The translations under genes were made by a program, and so were the position numbers. Of a DNA stretch of 64,000 nt, positions 35,375-47,861 are shown in pieces; positions within the stretch are counted from its first letter, which is position 1, and the number at the start of each line of letters is the position of its first letter. Origin of the DNA: Hordeum vulgare subsp. vulgare (taxonomy: Eukaryota; Streptophyta; Magnoliopsida; Poales; Poaceae); contig NC_058524.1 in the NCBI RefSeq assembly GCF_904849725.1, positions 552,237,763 through 552,301,762 on the forward strand, read 5' to 3'. The notes under the pieces are model-generated. The model was given only the letters and a program-made list of their open reading frames with translations, was not told the origin of the DNA and ran no database searches.

Positions 35375-36010
35375 ACCTATGGTGGTCCAGCTAGCAATGC
35401 TGCACCACATGCCAATAAGGTGATCTGTTACAAGTGTGGAGAACCAGGGCACTATTCATGAGAGTGTCCTCATAATATAGCTGCCAAGCAACCTGGGAAG
35501 TCTATTGAGCAAGGCAAGTCGGGCAAAGCTTATTATGTGAAGCCTCCTACACGTGGCCGCGTGAATTATGTCTCAGCAGAAGAAGCTGCAGAGGATCCCG
35601 ACGTCATTTTGGGTACGCTCCTTGCCAATCATCACCCAACGTCTGTTCTTATTGACACTCGGTCATCTCATTCCTTCATTTCCGAAAGTTATGCGCAGTT
35701 GCATAACATGTCCTTTTGTGATATGCCAATCCATTAGTTGTCCAAACCCGTGGTAGTAAATGGCAAACTTCTAGGATAAGCTATGACAATGAAATCCTAG
35801 TAGACAGCCTAGTTTTTCTAGCATCATTGATAGCCCTGAAATCCTCAGATATTAATATCATCTTGGGAATGGAGTGGATGTCGGCTCATTATGCCAAGAT
35901 TGATACCCATACTAGGAATGTTCAGCTTACCCATCCCACGGGTGAGATAGTTAATGTCTCTACTTGAGTTGCCAAATGCCAACTCTATTCCATCAATGCT
36001 AGTCCTCTCC
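35375..36010 (+). pseudogene. Chromovirus gag zinc knuckle and protease
   Basis: The knuckle C-Y-K-C-G-E-P-G-H-Y-S-stop-E-C lies at 35426-35467; a TGA replaces what is normally Trp between His and Cys. The aspartic protease follows as V-L-I-D-T-R-S-S-H-S-F-I-S, with D-T-R at 35654-35662 in place of the active D-T-G. So the protease active site is broken. Further stops begin at about 35736, and relics such as I-I-L-G-M-E-W-M in the 35850-35880 stretch show the end of the domain. Confidence 0.85.
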
Positions 36011-36037
36011 CAGAGCTTGAACACATTCCGGTAGTCC

Positions 36038-37180
36038 GTGACTTCCCGGATGTTTTTTCCAGAAGAACTGCCAGGAATTCCACCTGACAGGGATGTAGAG
36101 TTTGTGATAGACCTTGTTCCAGGAACTGTCCCAATAGCCAGAAGACCCTATAAGATGGCACCCTTGGAGCTAGCCGAACTTAAGGAATCACTAGATGAGG
36201 CCTTGAATAAAGGTTTCATTCATCCTAGCTCTTCCCCTTGGGCTTGTCCCGTGCTCTTCATGAAGAAGAAGGATGGAACGGATCGGATGGTTGTAGATTA
36301 TCGACCAGTTAATATGGTCACCATAAAGAACAAATATCCACTCCCCAGGATCAACGATCTGTATGATCAGCTCGCTGGATCCTCACTCTTCTCCAAAATG
36401 GATTTGAGGTTGGGTTACCATCAAATCAAGATCAAGAACGGGGACATTCCAAAAATGGCCTTTGTCACTCGTTATGGCCAATACGAGTACACCGTTATGT
36501 TCTTCGGTTTAACCAATGCCCCAACCACCTTCTCTCGCTTGATGAATTCAATCTTCATGGAGTATTTGGATAAATTTGTCGTGGTATACCTCGATGATAT
36601 TCTCATCTACTCGAAGAACGAACAAGAACATGCCGAGCATCTAAGGATGGTATTGATGAAACTTCGAGAGCATCACCTTTATGCCAAGTTTTCAAAATGT
36701 GAATTCTGGTTACCAAAAGTGACCTATCTAGGCCACGTAATCTCTGGTAAGGGTATTGTTGTCAATCCCGAGAGAGTTCAAGATGTCCTTGATTGGACTC
36801 AACCTGAATCGGTAAAGCAAGTTAGGAGTTTTCTTGGTCTAGCGAGCTATTGTCGCCGCTTTGTCGATAATTTCTCCAAGGTTGCAAAGCCTCTAACTGA
36901 ACTCCTCAAGAAAGATAAAAAGTTCGAGTGGACACCACAGTGTGAGCATAGCTTTCAGGAACTGAAAAGACGCCTGACTTCCGCACCTACGCCGCTACCA
37001 CCAGATTTCTCTAAGGACTTTGTTATCTATTGGGACGCCTCGCGACAAGGATTAGGTTGCATTCTCATGCAGGATCGTCATGTGATTGCATACGCATCTC
37101 GACAGTTGCGTCCACATGAGGATAATTATCCCACACATGATCTTGAGCTTGCAGTAGTAGTCCATGCACTAAACACCTAG
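36038..37180 (+). pseudogene. Chromovirus reverse transcriptase and RNase H
   Basis: This is the longest open pol segment, 380 residues. The reverse transcriptase has [19 protein letters not shown], then [12 protein letters not shown] and the catalytic Y-L-D-D at residues 184-187 (36587-36598), all intact. RNase H follows with [11 protein letters not shown] and [15 protein letters not shown] at 37178-37180 (normally Trp) ends the frame before the third part of RNase H. A frameshift follows near 37228 in I-F-T-D-H. The first Met is only where this frame opens; the real polyprotein starts upstream. Confidence 0.93.
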
Positions 37181-37257
37181 CGACATTACCTTCTTTGTAA
37201 TCATTGTGAAATATTCACTGATCACCAAGTCTGAAATATATCTTCACCCAGCCGGAT

Positions 37258-38685
37258 TTGAATCTCAGGCAAACACGGTGGGTTGAGTTGATCACAGATT
37301 ACGACTTAGGGATAAGTTACACCCCGGGGAAGGCCAATGTTATGCCTGATGCACTAAGTCGTAAGTCTTATTGTAACAATCTGATGCTACAACGAGGTCA
37401 ACCACGTCTCTATGAGGAATTTCGGAAGTTAAACCTCCACATTGTTCCTCAAGGATTCCTTTCTAACCTGGTGGCAAAACCTACTCTTAGGGATCAAATC
37501 ATAGTTGGACAAAAGCGTGATAAGGGTATACCACAGATCAAGGAGAATATTATTAGCGGAAACGCTAAGGAATTCTCCATGATGATCAAGATGTTGTGTT
37601 CTTTCAGAACCGTCTAGTGGTTCCTAAGAATCCACATCTGAGGCAGTTGATCCTTAAGGAGGCTCATGTTTCCCCTCTCACCATTCATCCTGGTAGTACT
37701 AAGATGTATCAGGACCTACGCCAGACGTTCTGGTGGACTAGGATGAAGAGATAAATTGCCGAGTTCGTTGCTAACTGCGACGTTTGTCGTCGAGTTAAAG
37801 CGGAACATCAATACTGGCACCCTTCAACCCTTAGCTATTCCTGAATGGAAATGGGATAAAGTTAGTATGGATTTCATCACTGGATTTCCCAAGACCAAGA
37901 AAGGAAATAATGCTATCTTTGTGGTCATTGACCATTTTTCCAAAGTAGCTCATTTTCTTCCAATTCGTGAGAGTATAACAGCTAGCCAGCTAGCAGAGTT
38001 ATATATCTCTCGAATAGTGTCTCTTCATGGTGTTCCTCTGGAGATTAACTCAGATCGTGGAAGTATTTTTACTTCTCGCTTCTGGGAAAGTTTTTAGAAT
38101 GCTATGGGGACTCACCTATCTTTTAGCATTGCTTTCCATCCTCAATCAAGTGGTCAAGTATAAAGAGTGAATCAAATCCTAGAGGATATGCTCCGAGCTT
38201 GTGTTATATCGTTTGGTATGAATTTGGAGAAGTGCCTTCCATTCGCCGAATTTGCTTATAACAATAGTTATCAATCAAGCTTGGGCAAAGCCCCTTTTGA
38301 AGTTCTCCATGGACGAAGATGTCGAACACCTCTTAATTGGTCAGAAACTAGAGAGAGGCAACTCCTTGGTCCGGATATGATCCAGGAAGCATAAGAGCAA
38401 GTTCGCATTATTCATGAAAAGTTGAAAACAACCCAATCTCGTAAAAAGAGCCAATATGATCATCATCATAAGGCTGTGACCTTTGAAGTTGACGATAAGG
38501 CTTACCTTCGAGTTACACCTTTGAAGGGTAACCATCGTTTCGGTATCAAAGGCAAATTGCCTCCTTGTTACATTGGTCCTTTTCACATTCTTGCCAAACG
38601 AGGAGAAGTTGCCTACCAGTTGGAACTTCCTCCGCATCTTTCCAAGGTTCATGATGTTTTCCACGTCTCGCAACTCAGGCGTTGA
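37258..38685 (+). pseudogene. Chromovirus integrase
   Basis: After the RNase H tail (Y-T-P-G-K-A-N-V-M-P-D-A-L-S-R) the integrase zinc domain is seen in pieces at 37655-37800: T-I-H-P-G-S-T-K-M-Y, and C-D-V-C-R-R-V-K, with a TAA between. The catalytic core holds M-D-F-I-T-G-F-P (first Asp) and N-S-D-R-G-S (second Asp). The third acidic residue, the Glu expected in G-Q-V-E-R-V-N-Q, is now TAA at 38161-38163. The core continues at 38167-38394 and the C-terminal part at 38422-38685 (K-G-K-L-P-P-C-Y-I-G-P-F, V-H-D-V-F-H-V-S-Q-L-R). There are at least four stops and two frameshifts. Confidence 0.9.
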
Positions 38686-38937
38686 TTTTCGAATCCTATC
38701 CGTGAAGTGGTCCACGAAACGCTTGATCTCCAAGATAACCTTTCATACCAAGAATGCACTGTTCGTATTCTTGATCAAGCTGAGCGTACCACTCCATGTC
38801 GAAACCTCAAGTTTCTTAAAGTTCAATGGTCAAATCATTCTGAAAAATAGGCAACATGGGAAAGAGAGGATCGTCTTTGACTTGAGTATCCCGCGCTATT
38901 CCCAACGACTTCCAAATCTCGGGACAAGATTCTTTTG
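38686..38937 (+). pseudogene. Chromodomain at the end of the integrase
   Basis: The frame reads V-R-I-L-D-Q-A-E-R, then L-K-F-L-K-V-Q-W-S-N-H-S and A-T-W-E-R-E-D. This is the V...IL...(F)LKVQW...ATWE pattern of chromovirus chromodomains. Two stops (TAG and TGA) interrupt it. In this group the domain is thought to steer integration to particular chromatin. Confidence 0.8.
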
Positions 38938-38950
38938 AGTGGGGGTGACT
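38936..38950 (+). promoter_or_regulatory. Polypurine tract of the chromovirus
   Basis: TGAGTGGGGGTGACT stands directly before the 3' LTR start. Confidence 0.75.
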
Positions 38951-41900
38951 TGTCACATCCCTAGCTACCCTTTGAAGTCCAGCAAGATTGTGCTCATGTT
39001 TATTTTGCATTTAAAAGTGAAAATGGAAGTCAAAGAGAAAAACCCTAGCAACTCTATATTCAAATTAATTCAAACTTGTGCCAAATCAATGAACTCAAAA
39101 TAGCCTTCATAAAAGTCCATCATTTTTGATAAATATTGGAAACAACAATTCAGGGGTGGATTTCTTTTTAAAAATACTTTTGGCATTTTATTTTAAACAC
39201 AAAAGCCACTGAAATCAACTATATATTTGATTTCCAATATTTCAGAGTTTCATAAAATGTTGATTCTTTTATATGGGGTTGGAAATATTCCAAATAACAC
39301 CCCAGAGTTTATTCACTATTTTAGAAATAGTTTGGAGCCAAAAATAAAATCAAACAAAAGTCAGAATTGTTTTAACAGAAATATAATTGAAAAAAGAGAT
39401 GGAAATGCTTACCTGTCGCTCTAGCCCAACCCATCTTCTCCCTCGTTGTCGTCTTCCTCGCGCCAGTCGGCAGTAGGAGGTCTCCGTCGCTCCCTCCGGC
39501 GCGGCCATGCACCTGCGTGCCTGCGTGGACCCTCCGTCACGCTGGCGAGGAGGGGATAAGCTCCCGCAACCCATTCCAACTCTCTCCCACTCCCCATTCG
39601 CCCCCTCCGTGCCTCTCCTCTCGGCCGCCATTGGAGCGAGCTCGAGCTCGAGCTAGCCGTCGCCTTCGGCCATCTCTAGCCTCCCTGAGCACGTCGTTCT
39701 CTCCACCTTGACGAGCACGTTGTCCCTGCCTAAGGAAAGGAGCCCTCGAGCGCTGCATCGCCCTGACGCCATCATCTTCCTCCTCGGATCCCCGAAGCTC
39801 GCCGCCGTCGTTCTCCCTCCTCAGACCGTCCCCGAGCCCGCTTTCGACGCCTCTGCAATCGTTGTGAGCCCAGGGATCTTTTCCCCTCGATCCCTTGCTC
39901 TAGGCCCCGATTCCACCGGAGCCCGACAAGATCCGCCGCGGGAGCTCATCGTCGGTGACACTTCGGTGATCGGTTGGTCGATCTGAGGATTCCATCAGCT
40001 CCAGCTCGACTTGTAGGTGCTATAGGAGCCCAACCCCATGCGTTATAGGCCTCGTAGCATCAATCTCGATGATGCCCGAGCTTTGGCCGCTGCCAAGCTC
40101 GTCGCCGACGTCAGCTCCGGCCACTTCAGCCCCTGAAACTAGCAAAAATGGACTCGCGGGTGAAGTGTCGTTCTCCTGGTGCCCTCCGCCGTCCTTTTGG
40201 TCACCGGAGGAGCAATCCCAAAGCCCTCCGCCGTCTCTGGAGCCACTGGAGGCTCGCCCTGGGTGGGTTTGACCCCATCACCGTTGGGTTTGACCCCCTG
40301 GGTCTATGACAGGTGGGGCCAGCCCCCTGGCTAATTAAGTTTAATCTAATAAAAATAATTAGCTAATTAAATCCCTAAACAGCCAATAATTAGCTAATTA
40401 AGTTTAATCTGGTCAGAGTCAATGACCAGTGGGTCCCACTTGTCAGGTTTGACTTTCAACGACCAGTTGTACCTGCTGATGTCATGCTGACGCAATAATA
40501 CTAATTATGTTTTATATTAATTCCATAATAAGTGCAAAACTTTGGAAATTCATAGAAAATTGAATATAACTCCAAATTTGACAAATAACATATGCAATTT
40601 GATCAGAAAAATCTAATGAACACAATGGTGCTACTTTCATTTATGACAAACAAAGTTATGAAACAGCATCAGGTCAAATCAATTAAATGAATATGATAAA
40701 TATACTATTTCAACTAATATTTGAATTTGAATTCAAATCAGCATCAACCCAAAGGTTTCATAACCACACTAGCTCATGCTACATTTCATACCATGCCATG
40801 ATCATGCATCATATTGTTGCATATGATTGTTATTGATTTTCATTATAGTTTCGGTAGGCTCTGCCCTTCTGGATACGTTCGGATATCCGAGTGACGGATT
40901 TAATCCCTCTACTGAGCAACAAGGCAAGCACCCTTTTGATCATTCCGATATAATCCCATGTTCTTGCTCCTGCTCCCATTTATTGCATTAGAACAAAATA
41001 TTTGAAATGCTTTACTTTGGTAGCTGAACCTATTCCTTTGCATGACCTGTCATTGTCACAGTAAATAGCCAACCCTTGCAACCTAGCATACCTGGTAGAT
41101 GCTTGAGCTGTGATATGTTTTATCCTCCTATGCTTGCTATGCCTAGAGTAGTGTCAGGTCTGTTTCATGTGGGTGATGAATAGGAATGGATGAATGTATT
41201 CTAGTGATTGAGAAATAAGTGTGGAACCTGATTTGGTAAAGGTACCGATGAAAGGCAATGTAGGAGTACATGGCGGGTCATTTCATTGGAGCCGTCCTTA
41301 GGAACCGAGTTCCGTGTATATAATCCAAGACTAGTTACTACCATATGCTGGGCCCTGAAATATGATCCCGCTCGACTTATTAATCGCTTAGCACCCGGTC
41401 CAGGAGTTGCAAGTAGTTTCTGGTGTTTATAGTCATGCTGGAGGCCGTGCATAATGCTGACCTTAGAGGTGGGCTATGATGCGGTAGGTAGTGGCACGGT
41501 GTACCAAGTGGCACCCGGATGGTGGGCTTGGGAACCCTGCCCACATCGTTTGGGCCCGTGGCGGAAACCTCGACCGGACTTCCGTGCGGGTTACTCTCAA
41601 ATAGGCGATAAACCTGGACTAGGTATTAGTGTGGTTAACGGTCGTGGCCGACTCCCTCGCTGGGCTTCCGCTTGAAGGTTGCCGAGGTGCATGACGTGCA
41701 CATGGCGATAAGTGGCGAGAGCGTGTGTGAAGAAGTACACCCCTGCAGGGTTATGATATATTCGAATAGCCGCATCCGCGAATATGGACTACTTGGAAAC
41801 ATATGTTGTTCATAGACAACTTTAATGGCTACTCATAAAAGTATCAGGATAAGCGTGAGTATCATGTATGGCATTTTCGTAGGGAGACGGAAAGGAGTTC

Positions 41901-42333
41901 ATGATAGTGTATTGTTGTGGTGGTAGTGCACTCGTGTACGACTTATCAAAGTTGTTCAAACTATTTAAAATTGTAGTTTAGTCTAGCCAAGAGTCAAAGC
42001 TGGCTTGCTGGATGACACACCACAACCTCCTTTTTTGATACATGTGGATAAGTAGATAGATTTATTCTAAAGTCTTGCTGAGTACTCTTGTACTCATGTT
42101 TGCTTAATAAATGTTGCAGAGGATACCCACAAGCCAACAAGTGGGTTCTTTCTAGACATCGATGATGATGAGTAGCTGGTGTCCCAGCTACGACATGTCC
42201 CCTCTCAGAAGGGATCTGTAGATAGTCAGGCTTTATTTCTTTTCCTTTCAACTATTTGTACTCAGACATCTTTTATACTTCCGTTGGTTTGTATAACTCT
42301 GCTTGTATGACTTGAGTGTCGGGTCGTGTGACA
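38951..42333 (+). repeat. 3' LTR of the chromovirus (3383 bp)
   Basis: It starts TGTCACATCC and ends GTGTGACA, so the outermost seven bases TGTCACA/TGTGACA form an inverted repeat. It is unusually long. A GC-rich block at 39410-40270 is followed by an AT-rich block at 40340-40850. No open frame in it has recognisable content. One base separates its end from the LTR of Gypsy copy C. Confidence 0.82.
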
Positions 42334-42639
42334 CTGATACGTCTCCAACGTATCTATAATTTTTGATGGTTCCATGCTAGTATCCTGTCAACTTTGGATG
42401 TTTTGTATGCATGATTATGATATTTTATATCTTTTTTGGGACTAACTAGAAAGAGATTTTGAGTTGATACTTTTTTATGCTGCTTGATATGCCAATTTCC
42501 CTAATTATCATAACTTTTCAGAATTTTTGAGATACCAGAAGTATACGAAGTATACAGATTGCTACAAACTGGTCTGTTTTTGACAGATTCTGTTTTTTGT
42601 TGTGTTGATTGCTTATTTTGCTCTAACTATGGATAGTAT

Positions 42640-42656
42640 CGGGGGGGGGGGGGGGG
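42640..42656 (+). repeat. Homopolymer G run
   Basis: About 17 consecutive G residues lie between TATC and TACTAGCC. Copies A and D have only a short C/G run at the same place (complement CCCCCC in A), so it expanded in copy C by slippage, or it is an assembly artefact. Confidence 0.9.
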
Positions 42657-42918
42657 TACTAGCCATGGAAAAGTGATATTACAATAATCTAACATCAATA
42701 TAAATATAAATCAAGTTTACTACAGTACCTAAAGAGTTGGTAGTTTGTTTTCTTATGCTAATGATATCATGAGTTTCTGTTTAAATTTTGTGTTGTGAAG
42801 TTTTCAAGTTTTGGGTGATGTTCTCATGGACAATGGGATAAAGAGTGGAAAGTGCTCAATCTTGGGGATGCCCAAGGCATCTCAAGCCAAATTCAAGGAC
42901 ACCAACAAGCCTAAGCTT

Positions 42919-42943
42919 GGGGATGCCCCGGGAAGGCATCCCC
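42919..42943 (+). other. Conserved 25-nt hairpin, copy C
   Basis: GGGGATGCC, 7-nt loop, GGCATCCCC, identical arms to copies A, B and D. Confidence 0.85.
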
Positions 42944-44955
42944 TCTTTCGTATTCAATCCATCGGTAACATTACTTGGAGCTATATTTTTATTCACCACA
43001 TGATATGTGTTTTGCTTGGAGTGTCGTGTATTATACGAGTCTTTTCTTTTTATTCTGTCACAATCATCCTTGCTCCACACCCTTTTGAGAGAGACATGCA
43101 CTCATCGTGAATTTGCTAGAATACTCATTGAGCTTCACTTATATGTTTTGAGTTAGGCAATTTAGCTCGCATGTGCTTCACTTATATCTTTTGAGCCAGA
43201 TAACTTTGATCTAGTGCTTCACTTAGATATTTTTAGAGCACGGCGGTGTCATATTTTGAAGAAATAAGAACTCTCGATCTTCACTTATATCTTTTTCAGA
43301 GTGCTCTCGCTAAGTAACTTGGTAATTGGCTTGTGCTATGAAAGTAGTCCTAAAGATGATATGCATCCAAAGAGGATATAATAAAAACTTCCATATTCAA
43401 GTGCATTGATTAGTAAGAGAATTTTGATTCCTCACAATTAGTTTTGAGACATGGATTTGGTAATATTAGAGTTATGTTAGTAGGGTGTTGTGAATCTATA
43501 AATACTTGTGTTGAAGTTAGTGATTCCCGTAGCACGCACGTATGGTGAACCGCTATGTTAGGAAGTCGAAGCATAATTGATTTATTGATTGTCATCCTTT
43601 GTGTGGCGGTCGGGATCGCACGATGGTTAACACCTACCAACCCTTCCCCTAGGAGTATGCGTTTAGCATTTTGTTTCGATTACTAATAAAACTTTCGCAA
43701 TAAGTATATGAGTTCTTCATGACTAATGTGAGTCCATGGTATAGATGCACTTTCACCTTCCACCATTGCTAGCCTCTCTAGTGCCGCGCAACTTTCGCCG
43801 GTGCACAAACCCACCATATACCTTCCTTAAAACAGCCACCATACCTACCTATCATGGCATTTTCATAGCCATTCCGAGATATATTGCCATGCAACTCCCA
43901 CCGTTCCGTCTCATGACTTTTGCCGTCACTTTCATATTGCCATTGCATTATCGTAAGATAGCTAGCGAGATGTTTCAATGGCATACGCCAAGCTAGATCG
44001 TTGCACATCCCGGTACACTGCCGGAGGCATTTCCTATAGAGTCATCATTGTTCTAATCATTGAGCTGTGAGTAAATAAAAGTGTGATGATCATCATTATT
44101 AGAGCATTGTCCCATGTGAGGAAATAAAAAAAAGGCCAAAGATGACCACCAAAAGAGAGAGAGAAAAAAGAGAGAAGGGACAATGCTACTATCTTTTTCC
44201 ACACCTGTGCTTCAAAATAGCACCATGATCTTCATGATAGAGAGTCTCTTGTTTTGACACTACCATGTACTAGTGGGAATCTTCATTATATAACTTGGCT
44301 TGTATATTCCAATGATGGGCTTCCTAAAAAATTGCCCTAGGTCTTCATGAGAAAACAAGTTGGGTGCACACCCACTATTTCTCCTTTTGAGTTTTCACAC
44401 ACTTAGCTCTAAGTGCATCCATTGCATGGTAATCCCTACTCATTCACATTGATATCTATTGATGGTCATCTCCATAGCCCGTTGATACGCCGAGTCGATG
44501 TGACCATCTCCTCCTTTTTTCCTCACAACCTCCACCACACTCTATTCCACCTATAGTGCTATATCCATGGCTCACACTCATGTATTGCATGAGAGTTGAA
44601 AAAGTTTGAGAAGTAAGAGTGCGAAAACAATTACTTGGCCAATACCGGGGTTGTGCATGATTTAAATTCGTTGTGTGGGGATGATGAAGCATCACCAGAC
44701 TATATGATTTTGCTAGGGATAACTTTCTTTGGCCTTGTTATTTTAAAAGTTCATGATTGCCTTGCTAGTTTGCTTGAAGTATTATTGTTTTCATGTCAAT
44801 AGTAAACTACTATTTTGAATCTTACGGATCTGAACATTCATGTCACAAGAAAGAATTTACAAAGGACAAATATGTTAGGTAGCATTCTACATCAAAAATT
44901 CAGTCTTTATCACTTCCCTACTCGAGGACGAGCACGAGTTAAGCTTGGGGATGCT

Positions 44956-46455
44956 TGATACGTCTCCAACGTATCTATAATTTTTTATGGTTCCATGTTA
45001 TTATCTTGTCAACTTTGGATGTTTTGTATGCATGATTATGCTATTTTGTATCTTTTTTGGGACTAACCTATTAACTCAGTGCCAAGTGCTAGTCTCTGTT
45101 TTTTCCATGTTTTTGACCTTGTTCAGAGGAGTTAAACGGAGTCCAAACGGAATAAAACCCGCGGAATGTCTTTTTCCATAACAGAAGATACGCAGGGAAC
45201 TTGAGAACCAAGGCAAAGGACCCCGGGGGGGGGCTCAGAAGCCCCCTAGGCGCGGCATGGGGGGCCGTGCCTAGCAGGCTTGTGGGCCCCCCGTGGCTCC
45301 TTTGCCCTACTTCTTCCGCCTATAAATTATCGGAAAATCTAAAACTTCCTGAGAGAGCCACGAAAATACTTTTCCGCCGCCGCAAGATCCCATCTGGGGC
45401 ACATTCTGGTGCCCTGTCGGAGGGGGGATTCGGACACGGAGGGCTTTTTCATCAACATCATTGCCTCTCTGATGATGCATGAGTAGTTGACCACATACCT
45501 TCGGGTCCATAGCTAGTAGCTAGATGGCTTCTTATCTCTCTTGGATCTTAAATACAAAGTTCTCCATGATCTTCATGGAGATCTATCCGATGTAATCTTC
45601 TTTTGCGGTGTGTTTGTCGAGATCCGATGAATTGTGGATTTATGATCAGATTATCTATGATTATTATTTGAGTCTCCTCTGATCTCTTATATGCATGATT
45701 TCGTATCCTTGTAATTCTCTTCGAGTTGTGGGTTTTGTTTGGCCAACTTGATCTATAATTCTTGCAATGGGAGAAGTGCTTGGTTTTGGGTTCATACCGT
45801 GCGGTGTACTCACCGAGTGACAGAAGGGGTAGCGAGGCACGCATCGTGTTGTTGCCATCAAGGGTAAAATGATGGGGTTTATATCTATTGCATGAATTTA
45901 TCCCACTACATCATGTCATCATGCTTAAGGCGTTACTCTGTTCGTTATGAACTCAATACACTAGATGCATGCTGGATAGCGGTCGATGTGTGGAGTAATA
46001 GTAGTAGATGCAGAAAGTATTGGTCTACTTGTCTCAGACGTGATGCCTATATGTATGATCATTACCTTAGATATCATCATGACTTTGCGCGGTTCTATCA
46101 ATTGCTCGACAGTAATTCGTTCACCCACCGTAATACTTGCTATCATGAGAGAAGCCTCTAGTGAACACTATGGCCCCGGGTCTACTTCACATCATTTTTT
46201 AGCTCTACACTTTTACTTTGTTGCACTTTCCACCTTCAGATCTCACCTTGCAATTAATCGTGAAGGGATTGACAACCCCTTTATAGCGTTGGGTGCAAGT
46301 TTGCTTGTTTTTCCACAGGTACTTTGGAGACTTGTCTTGATACTCCTACTGGATTGATACCTTGGTTCTCAAACTGAGAGAAATACTTACTGCTACTGTG
46401 CTGCATCACCCTTTCCTCTTCAAGGGAAAAACCAACACAAGCTCAAGAGGTAGCA
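44956..46455 (+). repeat. 3' LTR of Gypsy copy C (1500 bp)
   Basis: It starts TGATACGTCTCCAACG after AGCTTGGGGATGCT and ends GAGGTAGCA at 46455. It is close in sequence to both LTRs of copy B. Confidence 0.9.
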
Positions 46456-47075
46456 AACCCCTGCCTGTATGAACATATTATGCAAGACTCTTGTGAGTCT
46501 TCTAAATAAATGTCATGTTGTTGTATGGTTATGTTGTGATGCCATTGTTGTATCTATGCATATCGAGTATGTCATGCGTATGTGTGATGCACTGTGATAT
46601 GTATGGTATTCGACACCTAGTCGTATGCCCTTAGTAGTTCTCTATACAAAGAAATGCCCCTTTGTGTTTCCATCGACCCTTGGTAGTTCGCTACTGCTCC
46701 GAACACATTGGTTGACCAACATGTATCTTTCTTAGTTGTTGTGTCTGACCCTTCGGGGAAATGTCACGCGGTGTAATGGAGTACTTGTAGCTTGCTACGA
46801 CTCGTCTACACTCGCTGATAACCGACACCTGCTTTGTTGGGTTATGTATGCCTGTCTCTGTACACTTGAGCCACTTGAGTTTATGACTAGTTATGTCGAC
46901 CCGGGTTCTTTGACATTGGAATGCTAACGACACTAGTGCATACGTGAGTCAAAAGGCGCAAATGGTCCCGGCTAAGGTAAGGGGGCAGGCGTGGGGTTAA
47001 CCGTGCGTGAGACCGCAAAGGGATGCAATGTGTTACAGGCTGGATTCCTATTGCTTAGGATCGGGGTCCCGACAT
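46456..47075 (+). repeat. Probable LTR fragment of another Gypsy element
   Basis: This non-coding stretch ends in GGATCGGGGTCCCGACA (CA end). The phrases 'gtgcgtgagaccgcaaagggatgcaatgtgttacaggctgg' are typical of the 3' ends of long Triticeae Gypsy LTRs as I remember them. Its start is cut by the end of copy C. Confidence 0.4.
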
Positions 47076-47861
47076 GTATAAAACTGAGTAATAGCATCTC
47101 AGTGTTTGAAAGAAGAAGTCGTCCTTTTTCCAGGCTAAGTTATTAGTTCCAAGATTGTCTAAACAATTTTTTTCATGGAATTTAGCCTTTCACAATTGCA
47201 TCGGCAAGCCTAAATCTTACACTAGATCAACATTGTAAATGTAGCATTCATTTATGTGCTATGTTAGTTGTCAATCATTGGTTTATATTCTCCTACATGA
47301 AACAGTCATTACACATCAATTTTTTGGTACTTACGTAATACATATTGTTCTGGTGTGAACAAAATGTGTAAGAGACAAAAATTAAAGCAAAATTACCAAA
47401 ACATTTTAGGTACACACTTCATTTTTGTTTCTTCCTCTTATCCAAGATTATTTAGATTTTATATTGTTCTTTTGTTAGGGAAGGGACCCTTCTTGCAAAG
47501 TTAAAATGATGTGTTATATCCTTAATTCATGAATTGAAATGCAAAACTAAATAAATAAACAATGGAGACTTAAGTTTTTCATATAAAACAATGGTTGGAT
47601 AAAAATTCAATCCCAGTTTCAAAACTATAGATATTTATTGTTTATATTTCAACTTTGCTACAAAAATTTGATTGAGGTTGATATAAATACCAACGTATTT
47701 TCCATTTGGAGCATATACTCATGTGATATTGTTAGTGATTCTTTCAAATATATGACACTCCTACTTAATTTTTTTGTTTCCACATTATATTAGGATAATA
47801 GCATAATGCAAAACTACATAAAAATCCCTAGCCCGTGCAGTGGCATGGGTTGATGACTAGT
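47076..47861. other. Unassigned AT-rich stretch
   Basis: No gene is seen. It ends with CCCGTGCAGTGGCATGGG followed by TTGATGACTAG, resembling the GC-rich termini of some unclassified grass transposons. No partner terminus was found. Confidence 0.35.

Larger units (their letters stand above)
33425..42333 (+). mobile_element. Chromovirus (Ty3/Gypsy), 5' truncated
   Basis: The order is: extra ORF, gag, zinc knuckle, protease, reverse transcriptase, RNase H, integrase, chromodomain, polypurine tract, 3' LTR. Reverse transcriptase before integrase defines Gypsy; the C-terminal chromodomain defines chromovirus (Tekay/Del-like by similarity, not tested). The 5' LTR and leader are missing because the sequence starts inside the first ORF at the end of Gypsy copy B. 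Many stops and frameshifts make it dead. Confidence 0.9.
42335..46455 (+). mobile_element. Gypsy copy C, internally deleted
   Basis: Only the first ~115 bp of the 5' LTR remain (TGATACGTCTCCAACG at 42335 to about 42448). They are joined directly to internal sequence equivalent to copy B from about 29410. This one deletion of roughly 2.9 kb removed the rest of the LTR, the primer site and any ORF. The 3' half and the 3' LTR (44956-46455) are complete. Flanks are GACAC left and AACCC right, with no matching duplication. Confidence 0.88.

Noticed and set aside
39517..40272. GC-rich frames inside the chromovirus LTR
   Set aside because: They lie in an LTR, are short and low-complexity, and have no recognisable content.
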